A stretch of DNA of 37,152 nt, from NCBI GenBank assembly GCA_003614735.1, contig KZ992513.1, positions 1 to 37,152 on the forward strand, read 5' to 3'. How positions within the stretch are numbered: position 1 is the first letter of the stretch; each line of letters begins with the position of its first letter. The stretch comes from Thamnocephalis sphaerospora. Its lineage: Eukaryota > Zoopagomycota > Zoopagomycetes > Zoopagales > Sigmoideomycetaceae. The translations under genes were made by a program, and so were the position numbers. The notes beneath the pieces were generated by a model, which had not been told where the DNA came from, did no database searches, and saw nothing but the letters and a program-made list of their open reading frames with translations. Of this stretch, positions 20,804 to 32,715 are shown one piece after another.

Positions 20804-21475
20804 GCTGCTAGGCGAATGCGAGGGTAGTGAAGGTGCGGATAGGTCTGCATGTTGGCAACTGGCCCTTTCCAGACTGCAGATGCAGCCAACTCGTGCTGCC
20901 GCTCCGCGGTTTCTAAATTTGCCCTTCTTCCCTCCAAGCACCTCTCATCTCCGCCTCCGTCTGCCAGATTATTCGGTTTACCTGTCCCGTTTGGAGCTCC
21001 AGCACTGGCCAGGGTACCTGTCGACTCGGGCGTACGCTCGCTTGCGCGTCTTGGCATATCCACTTTTTTGCTGCATTGCCATCTCACGCCGCACCCTTGT
21101 CACCAACCTTCATTCTCTCCTTTCCATTTCCGTAGCAACGTCTTGTCTATTCCGCTGTTCTAGTCGTCGCCGTTGTCTGTCGTGAGCCGCCTCCTTATAG
21201 CGTAAACAGACACGCCTTGTGCTCGAACGGTAGGCCGGTGTACTTTGCCCCCTCTCCTTTCCCTCCACGCAGCAGGTCAGGCGCCTTTGCGCTGGTTGTT
21301 CTTGGCGCTGTAGGTCGACCCGCCGCTTCATGCCGCTTGTGCTGTTATTTAGTAGACTGGGGAAAACGTGCGTAGCCGGCCTACGTCTGCCCGCTACGGG
21401 GATTCGTCGGACGGCAATCTCCGCGGAGTTTATCCGGAGGTCTTGGCTAACATTGTGCGTCCCTAGTTATTGAGG
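20804..21475. other. Divergent promoter region cyclin L / ADAM
   Basis: About 670 bp between the cyclin (-) and ADAM (+) starts. It is rich in C/T runs on the plus strand (about 20915-21200). The overlapping open frames are not protein-like. No repeat or RNA gene is seen. Confidence 0.5.
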
Positions 21476-24243
21476 ATGCTGTTTACCGACGGACGAGCAG
21501 GTCGCCCCTGGGGCTGGCGCAGCATCGGCATGGCGCTACTGTGCATGGCAGTCCATGTAGCGGGTAAGGACTGGCACCCTCGGACTGTGCTGCAACGGGA
21601 CGGCTGATTGATGATGATCCACGATAGGACACAGCTCTAGTGAGGATCACGGCCCTCTCACACATTTTGAATTTGTGAGCGAGACAAAGATCCAAGTGCT
21701 ACCGCGGCACTTGAAGAACGAAGATCCGCACGCTACTTTGGTGCGCCGCTCGTGGCCGCCGCCAGAGGAGGAAACGGATCATACCCTGCAGCACGACGAT
21801 GCGTTCCGGTTGCAATTTCAAGCCTACAACCAGACCTTCCACCTGCATTTGCGCCCGCATACGGAAATGATACACCAGAACGCACGTATACGCCTGCACC
21901 AGCCCGATGGCAGTGTGCGCGAGGAAAGCCTTCGCCCACAGGACGCGCACATTTACACAGGCGTCGTTGTAAACGCTGGCAAATCACAGCAGCGCTTCAA
22001 CGAGGATGCACTTGGCGCAGTGCGCTTGCGTCTGGAGGAGTACGAACACCAGGATCGGTTCAGCGACGTGATTGGATGGGCGCGTATTATGGTTCATGGG
22101 GACAAGCTGCTGGCAACCAATAAGCCCGATCGAATGGTGTACGAGGGTGCATTCACTGCCAATGGCCAACTCTACCACATTCGCCGCACGCTCAACTTTC
22201 ACCGCACCAAACTGCCCTCGGATCCCGAAGTGCCAAATCCGTCGGCGCGATCGCCAAAACACCGGCGCTCCCATTTGATTGTGTACCGTGATTCGGACAA
22301 GAAGCTGCGGGATCGCGCAACGGGTATCATGCGCATGGCGTCTGAAGTGCGTGCAGGTCGCTGCGGCTCCGACGATCTGTCCTACAATGTACGCACACGC
22401 CGCACGCTGCAAAGACGGCACCAGCAATCTTCGGCTACGCTGGCGAACGGGTCGCCGCTCCATCGCGCGGTACTGCTGCGGCGCCAGCAGGCTCGTGCCC
22501 CTGGTAGCGCGGCGGCCAACTGTCCAACGGAAAAGAAGATCCTTTACATGGGCGCGGCCGCCGACTGCACCTACGTGGGACTTTATCGTTCGCAGGCAGA
22601 GGCGCGTAAGCAGATTCTGCTCGACTGGAGCTTGGCTTCGGCCGTATACGAAAAGACCTTTAGCGTGCAGCTGGGTCTGATTCTGATGGAACTGCGCGAT
22701 GTGACCTGCCCCAGCACTCCGGCGTCGGGCGAGGCGTGGAACCGCGGCTGTTCGGAGGGCTACAACATCAACCAGCGGCTGACCGACTTTAGTCGCTGGC
22801 GTGGCACACGCGGTGATGACGGCGCTGGACTGTGGCATCTTCTTACGCAGTGCTCTACTGGCACCAAAATCGGCGTCGCCTGGCTGGGCGCGCTCTGCCA
22901 GACGACATCGTTGACGCAGGGTGCGGAGGTCGTCTCGGGCACTGGCGTGTCCTCCATCACCAAGGACGAGTGGAAAGTGATTGCGCACGAGATTGGACAC
23001 AACTTTGGCGCGCAGCACGATTGCACCAACAAGGAATGCCCGTGTTCTGGCAGTAGCTGCGGCTGCTGTCCGTGTGAAGGCAACTGCGACTGCGACGGCC
23101 AGTACATCATGAACCCGACCAGCGACGTCAAGACCGACAGCTTTAGTCCATGCTCGATCCGTGAGATTTGCAACACCTATCCGACCGTCGGCTCGTGCTT
23201 GACGGCGCCTGGCCAGCGCAAGGTGATGACGGTGGCCATGTGCGGCAACGGTATCAAGGAAGGCGACGAAGAGTGCGACTGTGGCTCAGATCAGGACTGT
23301 GCCAAGGACAAATGCTGTGATGGCGCCACGTGTAAGCTCAAAGCAGGCGCAAAGTGCAGGTGAGTGGCGCTACATGCATAGATACGTGCGTGCGTGCGTG
23401 CGTGCGTGCATGGCGCTGACGATGCGTCGACAACAACAGCCCGCGCAACGACGCTTGCTGCGATAATTGCCAGGTCAAGGCGGCGCAGCAGCTGTGCCGT
23501 GGAGCCATTTCCGAGTGCGACATTGAAGAGCGGTGCGATGGTGTCTCGAGCCAGTGTCCGACTGATGTGTACAAGGAGGATGGCACGGCGTGCGGCAACT
23601 CGAGCACCTCTTCAGGCCTCACCTGCGCCAGCGGCATGTGCACATCGCGCGACGAGCAGTGCCGTCTGCGTGGCAACGATCGCATGCCCCTTACTCAGTA
23701 CTGCTCAACGTCGATCATTCAGGATTCGTGCGAAGTGCTCTGCGTAAACCCGCAGCAGGCAAACACGTGCATCAAGCTGAACGGACAGATGCTGGACGGC
23801 ACCGAGTGCGGTATGGGCGGCCGGTGTAAACGCGGCATATGCGAAGGCAGTTCTGTGTGTAAGTGCCGTGCGCATTCAAATCTGCGATCAGCGGATGCTG
23901 ATAGATGTCGTGCAACTCCACAGTCAAGAGCATTGGCTCCTTCTTCAAGCGCTACTCCTGGCTACCTATTGTTCTTGGCGTACTGGGCGGTATCTGCGTC
24001 ATATCTTGCATTTGGCAATGCTGCTGCGCTCGTCGCAGGAAGAATGCAGCTGCAGCGGCGGCTACGATGCCGCGAAACATGCCAGCGCAGCATTCCAACT
24101 ATCCATTTGCATCGTCCAACCACAATCAAAACTACGTGGATCCTACACCCTACAACGGGCCCATCCATCTTCGCCCTATGCCTCCTGCCGCAGGTGGACA
24201 CCATGACAACCACGTTCAGCATGGCGGAGCACGCTGGCAGTAG
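21476..24243 (+). CDS. Transmembrane ADAM-family metalloprotease with disintegrin domain
   Basis: Zinc metalloprotease of the ADAM/reprolysin family. Exons 21476..21563, 21628..23359, 23440..23858 and 23924..24243 give 852 residues. Order of parts: signal peptide (SIGMALLCMAVHVAG, about residues 17-31); prodomain with FRLQFQAYNQTFHLHL; a basic stretch before the catalytic domain; catalytic domain with HEIGHNFGAQHDC (about residues 483-495, complete HExxHxxGxxHD) and met-turn DGQYIMNP; disintegrin domain starting CGNGIKEGDEECDCG; Cys-rich region ending CKRGICEG; one membrane segment WLPIVLGVLGGICVISCIW (about 759-777); and an Ala/Pro/Asn/His-rich cytoplasmic tail. The active site is intact, so it should be a working ectodomain sheddase or secretory-pathway protease. 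Fungal ADAMs are known (for example fission yeast Mde10). Intron 3 uses the acceptor at 23921-23923, the one that connects the TM exon in frame. Confidence 0.93.
23384..23410 (+). repeat. (CGTG)n microsatellite in ADAM intron 2
   Basis: Six or so tandem GTGC/CGTG units lie just downstream of the 5' splice site in the 80-nt intron 23360..23439. Confidence 0.88.
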
Positions 24244-24631
24244 AATCCTATGCGCTATTATCCGTCGTATATCTACACGTGCGCAACCTTATTGTTCCTG
24301 TCTCTGCACACTGGAGCGCTACCTTGTACTGCACTGCGGCGTATGTTGCCCATCTTCTTACTATACATCATTACTTCCCCCTTGCACCGGAAGCATCTTT
24401 ATGCGTCATACTCGATCATGCAGTCGATTTATAATGAGCAATAGAGGGTTGATGCAGATGATCGTTGTTGGCAATAGACGCAAAACCATCAGTGAGTGGA
24501 GATATGAGATTGATAAAAACTGTCACTCATTGCGCCGCATCGACAGATTATTTAAAGCCCGCATAGACCTCCGCATTTTTGCGTGGTTGTTCTCCACTCC
24601 TCGCACCGCACACACGCAGGCTGTACAAACC
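24244..24631 (+). other. Intergenic region ADAM to VAS1
   Basis: About 390 bp between the ADAM stop and the valyl-tRNA synthetase start, more A/T-rich than its surroundings (about 24245-24560). It holds the ADAM 3' UTR and the VAS1 promoter. TATTTAAA near 24548 is TATA-like, about 85 bp before the VAS1 ATG. Confidence 0.4.
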
Positions 24632-27600
24632 ATGTCTGATCAACCAGGAAGCCAAGCTGCCACTTCGGTGGCTGACGCAGCGACGGGCGCTAGCACGCCG
24701 GCAAAGTCCAAGAACGCCGACAAGAACGAGGCGAAGCGTCTGGCAAAGCTAGCAAAATTTGCAGCCAAACAGGCGAAGCTTCAGGTGAGTGGTGACGCAA
24801 TCGTAGTGGTGTGCGGTGTGCTGGCCAAGTCTAACCGTGTACTGTGCGGGCCTTTGACAGGCTAGCACGTCCAAGGCGACCGGCGAGGCCGACGGTAGCA
24901 AGAAGGAGAAGGCCAAGAAGAAGAAGGAGCCCAAGCCGGAGGAGCCGGTTGAGGAGGACAACACGCCGCCGGGCGAGAAGAAGGGTGGGTCTTGGCGTGT
25001 AGCGCGAATGACGGGCGCTGTATGCGCGGCTGTCGATCTGCTGCATTCTCCTGAAGCTGTAGTGCTAACGAGTGCGCAATGCAGACACGACGCGCCCGCT
25101 GGCAGCAAGCTACAATCCCAAATCTGTTGAGGCGGCCTGGTATGCGTGGTGGGAGAAACAGGGCTTCTTCCAGCCGCGCATGGGCGAGGATGGCAAGCCG
25201 CGTCCTGAGGGTACCTATGTGGTGCCGATTCCGCCGCCCAACATTACCGGTGCGCTGCATATCGGCCACGCGCTCACCTGCGCTATCCAGGACGCGCTGG
25301 TCCGCTGGAACCGCATGTTGGGCAAGACGGTGCTGTATAATCCGGGTTGCGACCACGCCGGTATCTCTGCGCAGGCGGTAGTGGAGAAGAAGCTTTGGAT
25401 GGAGCGTAAGGTGACGCGCCACGACCTTGGCCGTGAGGCGTTTACCGAGGAGGTGTGGAAGTGGCGCCACCTGTACGGTGACCGCATCTACACGCAGCTG
25501 AAGCGTCTGGGTGCATCGTACGACTGGGAGCGTACTCGGTTTACCATGGATCCGCCCCTGTGCAAGGCGGTCAACGAGGCGTTTGTGCGTCTGCACGATG
25601 AGGGCATCATCTACCGCGACATGCGCCTGGTCAACTGGTGTGTGCACCTCAACACGACGCTCTCCAACTTGGAGGTGGATAACAAGGAGCTGACGGGCCG
25701 CACGCTGCTGTCGGTCCCTGGCTACGCGCCAGACAAAAAGTACGAGTTTGGCGTCATCGTGTCGTTTGCCTACGAGGTGGAAGACTCGGATGAGCGGATC
25801 GTTGTTGCGACCACGCGTCCGGAAACCATGCTGGGCGATACGGCTGTGGCGGTGCATCCGGACGATGAACGCTACAAGCATCTGCACGGCAAGTTTGTCC
25901 GCCATCCGTTTGTCGACCGCCGCATTCCCATTATCACGGACTCGGTTGCTGTCGACATGGCGTTCGGCACCGGTGCCGTGAAGATGACGCCGGCGCACGA
26001 CTTTAACGATTACGCGGTTGGCAAGCGCCACAACCTAGCCTTTGTCAACATCATGAACGACGATGGCACGCTGAACGAGCACGCCGGTTCGTTTGCCGGC
26101 ATGAAGCGGTTCGACGCTCGTGAGGCCGTGATTGCCGCGCTTCAGGAGAAGGGTCTGTACGTGGAGACCAAGGACAACCCGATGACTGTGCCGCTGTGCT
26201 CCAAGTCCAACGACGTGATTGAGCCGCTGCTGAAGCCGCAGTGGTGGGTCGACTGCAGCAAGATGGCTGCGGACGCCATGGAGGCGGTCACCAAGGGCGA
26301 GCTGAATATCCAGCCCAAGTACTCGGAGCGCGAGTGGTTCCGTTGGCTCGGCAACATCAACGACTGGTGCATTTCGCGTCAGCTGTGGTGGGGCCATCGT
26401 GTGCCGGCCTATTTTGTGAAGCTGGAGGACGAGGTGGCCGATGTACGTTACGGACGGAATGGCAGACGGTTGGCAGTATTGGCGAGTGGAGCGAGCGGCT
26501 AACGTGATGCATAACGTGTTGTTTGCAAATATGCTAGCCGAACGACGGCAAGTACTGGATCAGCGGCCGTACGCTGGAGGAGGCCGAACAAAAGGCCGCC
26601 GCCAAGTTTGCCGGTCGCAAGTACACGCTTGAGCAAGGTACGTGGCTGATAGCATAGTATGCTAGATTTGCCGGATGCAGCACTAACATATGACGGCAAC
26701 GCAGACGAGGATGTGCTGGATACCTGGTTCTCCTCGGGTCTTTGGCCGTTCTCGATCCAGGGCTGGCCGGAGAAGGTAAGCTATGCGTGCCAACAGCTCG
26801 TAGGGCAACGTAACGGTGACTGACGCAGACTCGACCACTAGACGCCAGACTTTGCCAACTTCTATCCTGCCTCGCTGCTTGAGACCGGTTGGGACATCAT
26901 CTTCTTCTGGGTCGCGCGTATGGTTATGCTGGGCATCAAGCTGACTGGTCAGGTGCCGTTCAAGGAAGTGTTCTGCCACGCCATCATTCGTGATGCTCAC
27001 GGCCGCAAGATGAGCAAGAGTCTCGGCAATGTCATTGACCCGATCAGCGTTATCGAGGGTGTGTCTCTTGAAAAGCTGAACGCGTCGCTGCTCAACAGCA
27101 ACCTGGATCCGCGTGAGGTTGCCAAGGCGCAGGCCGGCCAGAAGGCCGACTACCCGAACGGCATTCCGGAGTGCGGCACGGATGCGCTGCGCTTTGCCAT
27201 GTGCGCGTACACGTCGACTGGTACGTGTGCCGACTGCTCGTCCATTGGCTCGGCGTCGAAAGAGCACTAATGATTGCGCTGTATCATTGTAGGTCGTGAC
27301 ATCAACCTGGATATCCTGCGTGTTGAGGGTTACCGCAAGTTCTGCAACAAGCTCTGGAACGTCGTGCGCTTTGCGATGATGAAGCTGGGCGATAACTTTG
27401 CCCCGAACCCCACCGCCGACGTATGTGTACGCACGGCGATGTATTATGCATGAATTTCGGCTAACCACGACGCGCGCTGTAGCTTACTGGCGACGAGTCG
27501 CTAGCCGAGCGCTGGATTCTGCACAAGCTGAACAAGGCGGCAGCCGACACCAACACTGCGCTTGCAGAGAAGAACTTCACCACCGCCACGTCCGCACTGC

Positions 27601-28751
27601 ACAGCTTCTGGCTGTACGATCTTTGTGATGTCTTTGTGGTATGCGTCCAAGTGTGTGCCGTGTAGCCAACAGCAGCGATACTGATACGCTGCGCGCTGCG
27701 CCATGCAGGAGGCCATCAAGCCCATTGTGGACGATGTTAGCGAGGAGAATGCCAAGTGTCGTCGCTCCGCGCAAAACACGCTGTACACCTGCCTGGAAGC
27801 CGGCATCAAGCTGCTCCATCCATTCATGCCGTTTGTGACTGAAGAGCTGTACCAGCGTCTGCCGCGCCGCCCGAACGATACGGTGCCGACCATCATGCTG
27901 GCCAGCTACCCGGTGGCGGTAGGTGTAGCGACGTGCTCGTGCTTAGCATTACGAAACAATGCTGGCCCTTGCGTGCTAACTGCGGGCGCTACTTTAGGTT
28001 GACGCTTACAACTGCCCCAGCGCCGAGACCGGTTTCGACACTGTGTTTGCCATTGTCCGTTCCATTCGCTCGCTGATGACGCAGTACAACATTACGGCGA
28101 ATGCTTCCGGTACGTACAGTGCACTGCAAGTGTGGGTGATTCTCTGTGAATCTCTGCTCTAACAATCGTCTGTGCATGCTTTCTGGACAAACAGTCTACG
28201 TCACCGCCGGCACGGAGGAGCTGTGCACGCTGGTCGAGTCGCAGTCGCGCACCATCATGACTCTGAGCAAGGGCTGCAAGGAGGTGTTTACCCTTCGCCC
28301 GAGCGACCCGTCGCCGGCCGGTTGCGCACTAGCCAGTCTGTCGGAGCAGTGCAGCATCCAGCTGTTGGTCAAGGTACAAACTCGTGAACCAACCTTGTTG
28401 CGCCGTATACGACTGTTCAAGCATGCACCTGCTGACGCTGTTGGTGTAGGGTATGGTTGATATCGATGCTGAAGTGGCCAAACTGGAGAACAAGCTTGGC
28501 AAGGCCCGCACAGGACTCAAGACGCTTCAGGCCAAGATGAGCATCGACAGCTACGAAACCAAGATCCCGGCCAACGTCCGGGAGGCAAATGATGCCAAGG
28601 TAGGTTTCAAACAATGCGGTGGAGTTTCTCTACATGTGCATGTCTGCCAATGGCTTACACTCTGCTCGGAAATGTGCAGGCCAAGAATCTGGATGCGGAG
28701 ATTGAGGCGCTTGCCAAGAGCATCAGCGACTTTTTGTCCCTCAAGAACTAG
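24632..28751 (+). CDS. VAS1: Valyl-tRNA synthetase (cytosolic type)
   Basis: Class I aminoacyl-tRNA synthetase that charges tRNA-Val. Exons: 24632..24784, 24861..24984, 25085..26442, 26538..26637, 26705..26775, 26842..27220, 27293..27420, 27483..27638, 27709..27918, 27998..28109, 28195..28373, 28450..28599, 28680..28751; 1063 residues. A Lys/Ala-rich N-terminal extension ([33 protein letters not shown]) precedes the catalytic start [23 protein letters not shown]-site HIGH is at about residue 151 ([16 protein letters not shown]) and KMSKS near 658 ([14 protein letters not shown]). The editing domain includes [18 protein letters not shown] and [16 protein letters not shown]. The anticodon-binding domain ([14 protein letters not shown]) and a C-terminal coiled coil ([17 protein letters not shown]) complete it. 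No clear mitochondrial presequence is visible; in many fungi one gene makes both forms from two starts, but I see no upstream ATG extension here. Confidence 0.97.
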
Positions 28752-28876
28752 GCTAGCGTCACGCATCCTGTCGGGACGCGCATTTCATGCTGTTCTGTCT
28801 ACATCCAGCATAGCTGTTGATAAATGTGCGAACAAGATGTTTGGTTTATTTTGATGCGTTGGGTCTATGTAAGGTG

Positions 28877-30102
28877 CTAGATTGAACGCACCGTGTTTTT
28901 CGCCGTCATATAGCCCACACCAGACCAGATGGTGGTCACGGCGACGGCCAGTCTGTGTATGTGCGATATTGCGTCAGCAGGAGTGGCGTAGCTGGTGTTT
29001 GCAAACACTTACTGAAGTGCTTCTAGCGGCGCATTCGGCTCGATCCCCAGAACCGGATAGACCAGCGATACACCCATCAGCCCCAGCTGCAGTGCCGTGT
29101 TCACCTAAGCCGCTGTTTGCATTAGCGACAGCCACTACATGGTTTACGGCATGAATGAAGCTTGCCTTGCTAACAAGACTAGGATGCACACGTGCGGATG
29201 CGACGCGCACGTCAAAGAATCGTGCCAGCGTGAACTGTACCGGTCGCGTAGGTTAGATATTCACTAGCTGCTCTTTGGTACGCCGGATGTTTGCATCCTC
29301 CTGTGTGCACTTACCGGCGGAGGCAGCGTCCGGTACCGATAATAAAAGGCAGAGATCACCAGTCCAACGTCCCGCGCAAGAATCAAACCTGCCAGCGGCA
29401 CTTTGGATCATCGCCGTTAGCCCACTGCCATCCTAACGGCAAGATCGTGCGCCTTACGCGGCAGCAGCCCTTGCATAGCTAGCGTCACTGTCAGCACCGT
29501 CATCAGCGTTTTATCCGCCAGCGGATCCAGGAGTGAGCCGACAAATGATTCCATCTTCCAGCGCCGCGCAATAAATCCGTCCAACTGCGCGACCATGGTC
29601 AGCACTGTAAGCTGAATTAGCATCAACAGGCACCACTCACCCAGTCGGTCACGCTGCAGTAGGCGAATGCCGCCAGTCCCAGCTTGTACTCGCCACTTGC
29701 CACCAGATAGCCAAGATAGGGTGTAACGACGAGGCGTGACATTGTGAGCAGGTTAGGCAGCGTGGTGATTTCCTTGCGTATACTAAAGCGGCGCGCCGGC
29801 GACTTGGTCTCGCCGTCCAGAGGCTCCGTTTTGTGCGGCGTCGACAAGTACCGTCTGCTTGCGCCGACTGCACCTCCCCTCATGCCAGGAATTCGCCAGG
29901 GTGACGGTAAAGCAAAGGCGGCGGCGCGTCCATACGCGAAGGCACCGTTTGTTTGTGACGCGCTCGTCGACCTGCCAATCAGTGCCGCTGAAGCTGGCTG
30001 TTCAAGAGGCCGTGCGGATAGGTGGACAGCACGCTGCGACAGCAAGCGTGACGCGCCGATCAGGCACGGCAGACGCGGGCGACCTGCGAAGTAAAAAGAC
30101 AT
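28877..30102 (-). CDS. CRD1: Cardiolipin synthase, mitochondrial CDP-alcohol phosphatidyltransferase
   Basis: Joins phosphatidylglycerol and CDP-diacylglycerol to make cardiolipin in the inner mitochondrial membrane. Exons in transcript order: 30102..29641, 29584..29458, 29400..29315, 29234..29166, 29104..29013, 28952..28877; 303 residues. The N-terminus (PRLPCLIGASRLLSQRAVHL) is a typical presequence. NLLTMSRLVVTPYLGYLV begins the membrane domain. The CDP-alcohol phosphatidyltransferase motif DG-x2-AR-x8-G-x3-D-x3-D is complete in DGFIARRWKMESFVGS followed by LLDPLADK. Later blocks LILARDVGLV, YYRYRTLPPP and SKVNTALQLGLMGVSLVYPV match eukaryotic CRLS1. The first in-frame ATG lies further upstream (30159); 30102 is preferred because it starts the presequence directly. 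Intron 4 is a GC-AG intron. Confidence 0.93.
29105..29165 (-). other. GC-AG intron in CRD1
   Basis: On the minus strand the donor is AAG|GCAAGC and the acceptor GGCTTAG. Removal joins PSLVSK to VNTALQL in frame, as in other cardiolipin synthases (human ISKVNTAVQL). Confidence 0.8.
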
Positions 30103-30251
30103 GAGGAGAGAACGGGGCAAGCAAACGCGGCTGATCCCATCGACCGAGCGGGCCGACATCGTTTAAAGCCGGCCAAGGTCACGATACTAGACGGCGTTCA
30201 CCTCATCTTTTGCCCCACGCCCACTCGGCATTGCGCACAGTCCACATCACC
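30103..30251. promoter_or_regulatory. Short bidirectional promoter CRD1 / AtuA-family gene
   Basis: 149 bp separate the divergent starts. TTTAAAG near 30163 on the plus strand is TATA-like, about 90 bp before the AtuA-family ATG. No other element is recognised. Confidence 0.4.
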
Positions 30252-32473
30252 ATGACCAGCGACAAAGTAGTGCGTATCGGCTGCTATTCGGCCTTTTGGG
30301 GCGACTCGGCCACGGCAGCCGCACAGCTGGTGAACCAGCTGCAGCCGCCGCTCGACTATATGGTCGCCGACTATCTTGCCGAAGTGACGATGGGTATTCT
30401 TGCGCGCAAACGCGAGAGCGTCGCCAAACAGCATACTGCAACGGGCAAGGCGCCAGGCGGCGGCTATGTGAGCGAGTTTGTGACGCTGGTGGTGCAGCGA
30501 CTGTTGCCGCAGTGCATGGCTCATGGCACGCGTATTATAACCAACGCCGGCGGACTGGACCCGCTTGCCTGCAAGCAAGCGATCGAGCATACCGCCCGCG
30601 AGCTCGGCATCAGCCCGCCGCCGCGTGTCGCCGCCGTCTATGGCGATGACTTGATGCCACGCTACGCGGAAATTGCCGGTGCACTACGCCCGTTTGCGCA
30701 CGTACACGGAGCAACGTCAGCGGACATGGATGCAGCTCCGACGGCAGCGGGTGACGGTGGTCCGCGCGTGACTTCCTTGAATGCCTACACTGGCGCCTGG
30801 CCGATTGTGCAAGCGTTGCGCGATGGTGCCGACATTGTGGTAACGGGACGTGCCGCCGACAGTGCGCTTGTGCTTGGTCCGCTGGCGTACGAGTTTGGCT
30901 GGCAACCCACGGGCGACTGGGATCGCTTGGCATCTGGCAGTCTTGCCGGTCACATCATCGAGTGCGGGTGCCAGGCCACCGGCGGCAACTTTACCGACTG
31001 GGAGCTGAGCGCCCGTTCTGCACACGGCGGCTGGGCCAACATGGGCTATCCAGTGATCGAGTGTCGCGCCGACGGCAGCTTTGTCGTCACCAAACCAGAA
31101 AAGACAGGCGGCATCGTCTCGATCGGCACGGTCGGTGAGCAGATGCTCTACGAAACTCTGGATCCAGGCGCATATATGCTTCCGGATGTTGTCGCGGATT
31201 TTCGCATGGTAACACTGCGCCAAGTGGGCCAGAATCGGGTAGAAGTGCGCGGTGCTCGCGGTCGTGCGCCATCGCCCTGGCTGAAGGTGTCTGGCGTCCA
31301 TGTTGATGGCTACAAAATGGCAGGCGAGCTGGTTATCGGCGGCATACAGGCTCGTGAAAAGGTGTGTACTTGTGCCATACTGGTTCATCTAGCGCGCTAG
31401 GCTTATGCTGGACCATCCAGGCGCTAGCTGTCGGCAATGCAGTGCTTCAACGTTCGCGTGACATTATGAAAACGCTTGGTCTGGAGGACTTTTGCCAAAC
31501 CAACGTTGAGGTGCTCGGCGCAGAGCACACTTATGGGCAAGTCACAGCGTGCAGATGACGCCAACGCTACGATGCTACTAACTCGCTTGACAGGCCGCAT
31601 GCACTTGTTCACGCTACGCGCGAAGTAGTGCTGCGCATCACAGTACTTCACACGAGTCCGCAGGCACTTCGCGTGTTTGGCATGGAGCTTGCACCGGTGA
31701 GCATTGGGTATTACGCGTGTACGCCTCAGACACAGGCCGATCTCATTTGCGATACACGCGTCTATTTGCAGGCGGCCACTTGCATGGCGCCAGGCATTAC
31801 TGGCAATGCATCTGGCCGGCCGCATCCTCAGCCTCAGCTGACCCATTTTGCTGGACTTATTGCACGCGAACTGGTGCCCTGCTACGTGTCGCTGGGTGAT
31901 GGGCCAACGCACAAGGTGCCGTTCCATACAGCAACCTCTACCGAGGCCGCGATTCCGCCGCCGTTGCCAGCAGACTCTCACGATGCGCCTGTTGCGACCG
32001 ATGCTGCGACGGTGACAGTGCCGCTGATTCGCCTTTGCTATGGACGAAGCGGCGACAAGGGAGATACAGTCAATATCGGTGAGTAGTCCATTCGATGGTT
32101 GTCATCAGCAGTGAGCTTACATGCGTTGCTGGTTTGACAGGCATTTTGGCACGAGATCCTGCCTTTTATCCGATTCTACGACAGGCGCTTTGCGTTGAAT
32201 CGGTCCAGGCCTACATGGCGCACCTGTGCCACGGATCCATTCATCGCTATGAACTGCCAGGCAGTGCTGCACTCAATTTTGTCCTTACACGCAGTCTTGG
32301 TAAGCGCAGCGTCGGCGGTATTCACCAGCAAACACGTTGCTTATACGCTCATGCGCGTTTTAGGCGGCGGCGGTCTCAGCTCTCTTAATGTTGACCGTCA
32401 AGGCAAGACGTACGCGCAAATGCTCCTTAGTATGCCCATCTCGGTGCCGCGCGCCCTACTGGCCAGTCTGTAA
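30252..32473 (+). CDS. AtuA/DUF1446-family protein (acyclic terpene utilisation type)
   Basis: Member of the AtuA family, named from the Pseudomonas acyclic-terpene utilisation locus; its reaction is not established. Exons 30252..31361, 31421..31536, 31594..31696, 31772..32078, 32141..32299 and 32364..32473 give 634 residues. The large N-terminal domain carries VRIGCYSAFWGDSATAA, YLAEVTMGILARKR, ITNAGGLDPLACKQAI, LNAYTGAWPIVQALRDGADI, VVTGRAADSALVLGPL and CQATGGNFTDW. A linker holds TREVVLRI and MAPGITGNASGRP. The C-terminal domain (PLIRLCYGRSGDKGDTVNIG to RGLSSLN-type GGGLSSLNVDRQGK) is the small AtuA-like fold also found with carboxylases. Intron 2 (31537..31593) is GC-AG. Intron 3 (31697..31771) is 75 nt with no stop, so retention would add 25 residues; the family favours splicing. 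No presequence or PTS1 is visible. The neighbouring carboxylase suggests a role in branched acyl-CoA breakdown. Confidence 0.88.
31537..31593 (+). other. GC-AG intron in AtuA-family gene
   Basis: Donor GG|GCAAGT, branch-like CTAACT near 31579, acceptor TTGACAG. Removal joins GAEHTYG to PHALVHATREVV in frame, the family-typical YGPHA junction. Confidence 0.78.
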
Positions 32474-32715
32474 TGCCAAGAGTGTCTTTCTCTCTCTTTG
32501 TCTGCATATGGTGCTAATAAAGGTCCGAGCTGGTGACTGCGACGTCATTGGCATGTGGGGTCGGCCTTGGAATTGCCGACGTGCGTACGTGTAACGACTG
32601 CCACCGCTGTTGGGCATCTCCTTCTCGTGTGCCTACCAACCTAATTCGCTGTCTGCCGCGCTCGCACACTGCACTCTCCGCTGTTACATCTGCACCCTCT
32701 GGCTACCGGGCTATC
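32474..32715 (+). other. Spacer AtuA-family gene to carboxylase alpha
   Basis: 242 bp between two genes in the same direction. The frame of the carboxylase is open upstream of its ATG and reads like a presequence ([20 protein letters not shown]) but contains no in-frame ATG. An out-of-frame ATG (32551) with a GTACGT donor-like site (32584) could supply a 5' exon. Confidence 0.45.

Noticed and set aside
21984..23018. A 344-codon open frame antisense to the ADAM gene
   Set aside because: Arg/Ala/His-rich shadow of a well-supported coding exon, with no recognisable domain.
23567..24865. A long continuous frame running from the ADAM Cys-rich region past the end of the gene
   Set aside because: After 23858 it no longer follows ADAM structure. 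The spliced frame from 23924 gives the transmembrane helix and tail, which explains the region better.
24862..26031. A 389-codon open frame antisense to VAS1
   Set aside because: Shadow of the large VAS1 exon; composition follows the opposite strand.
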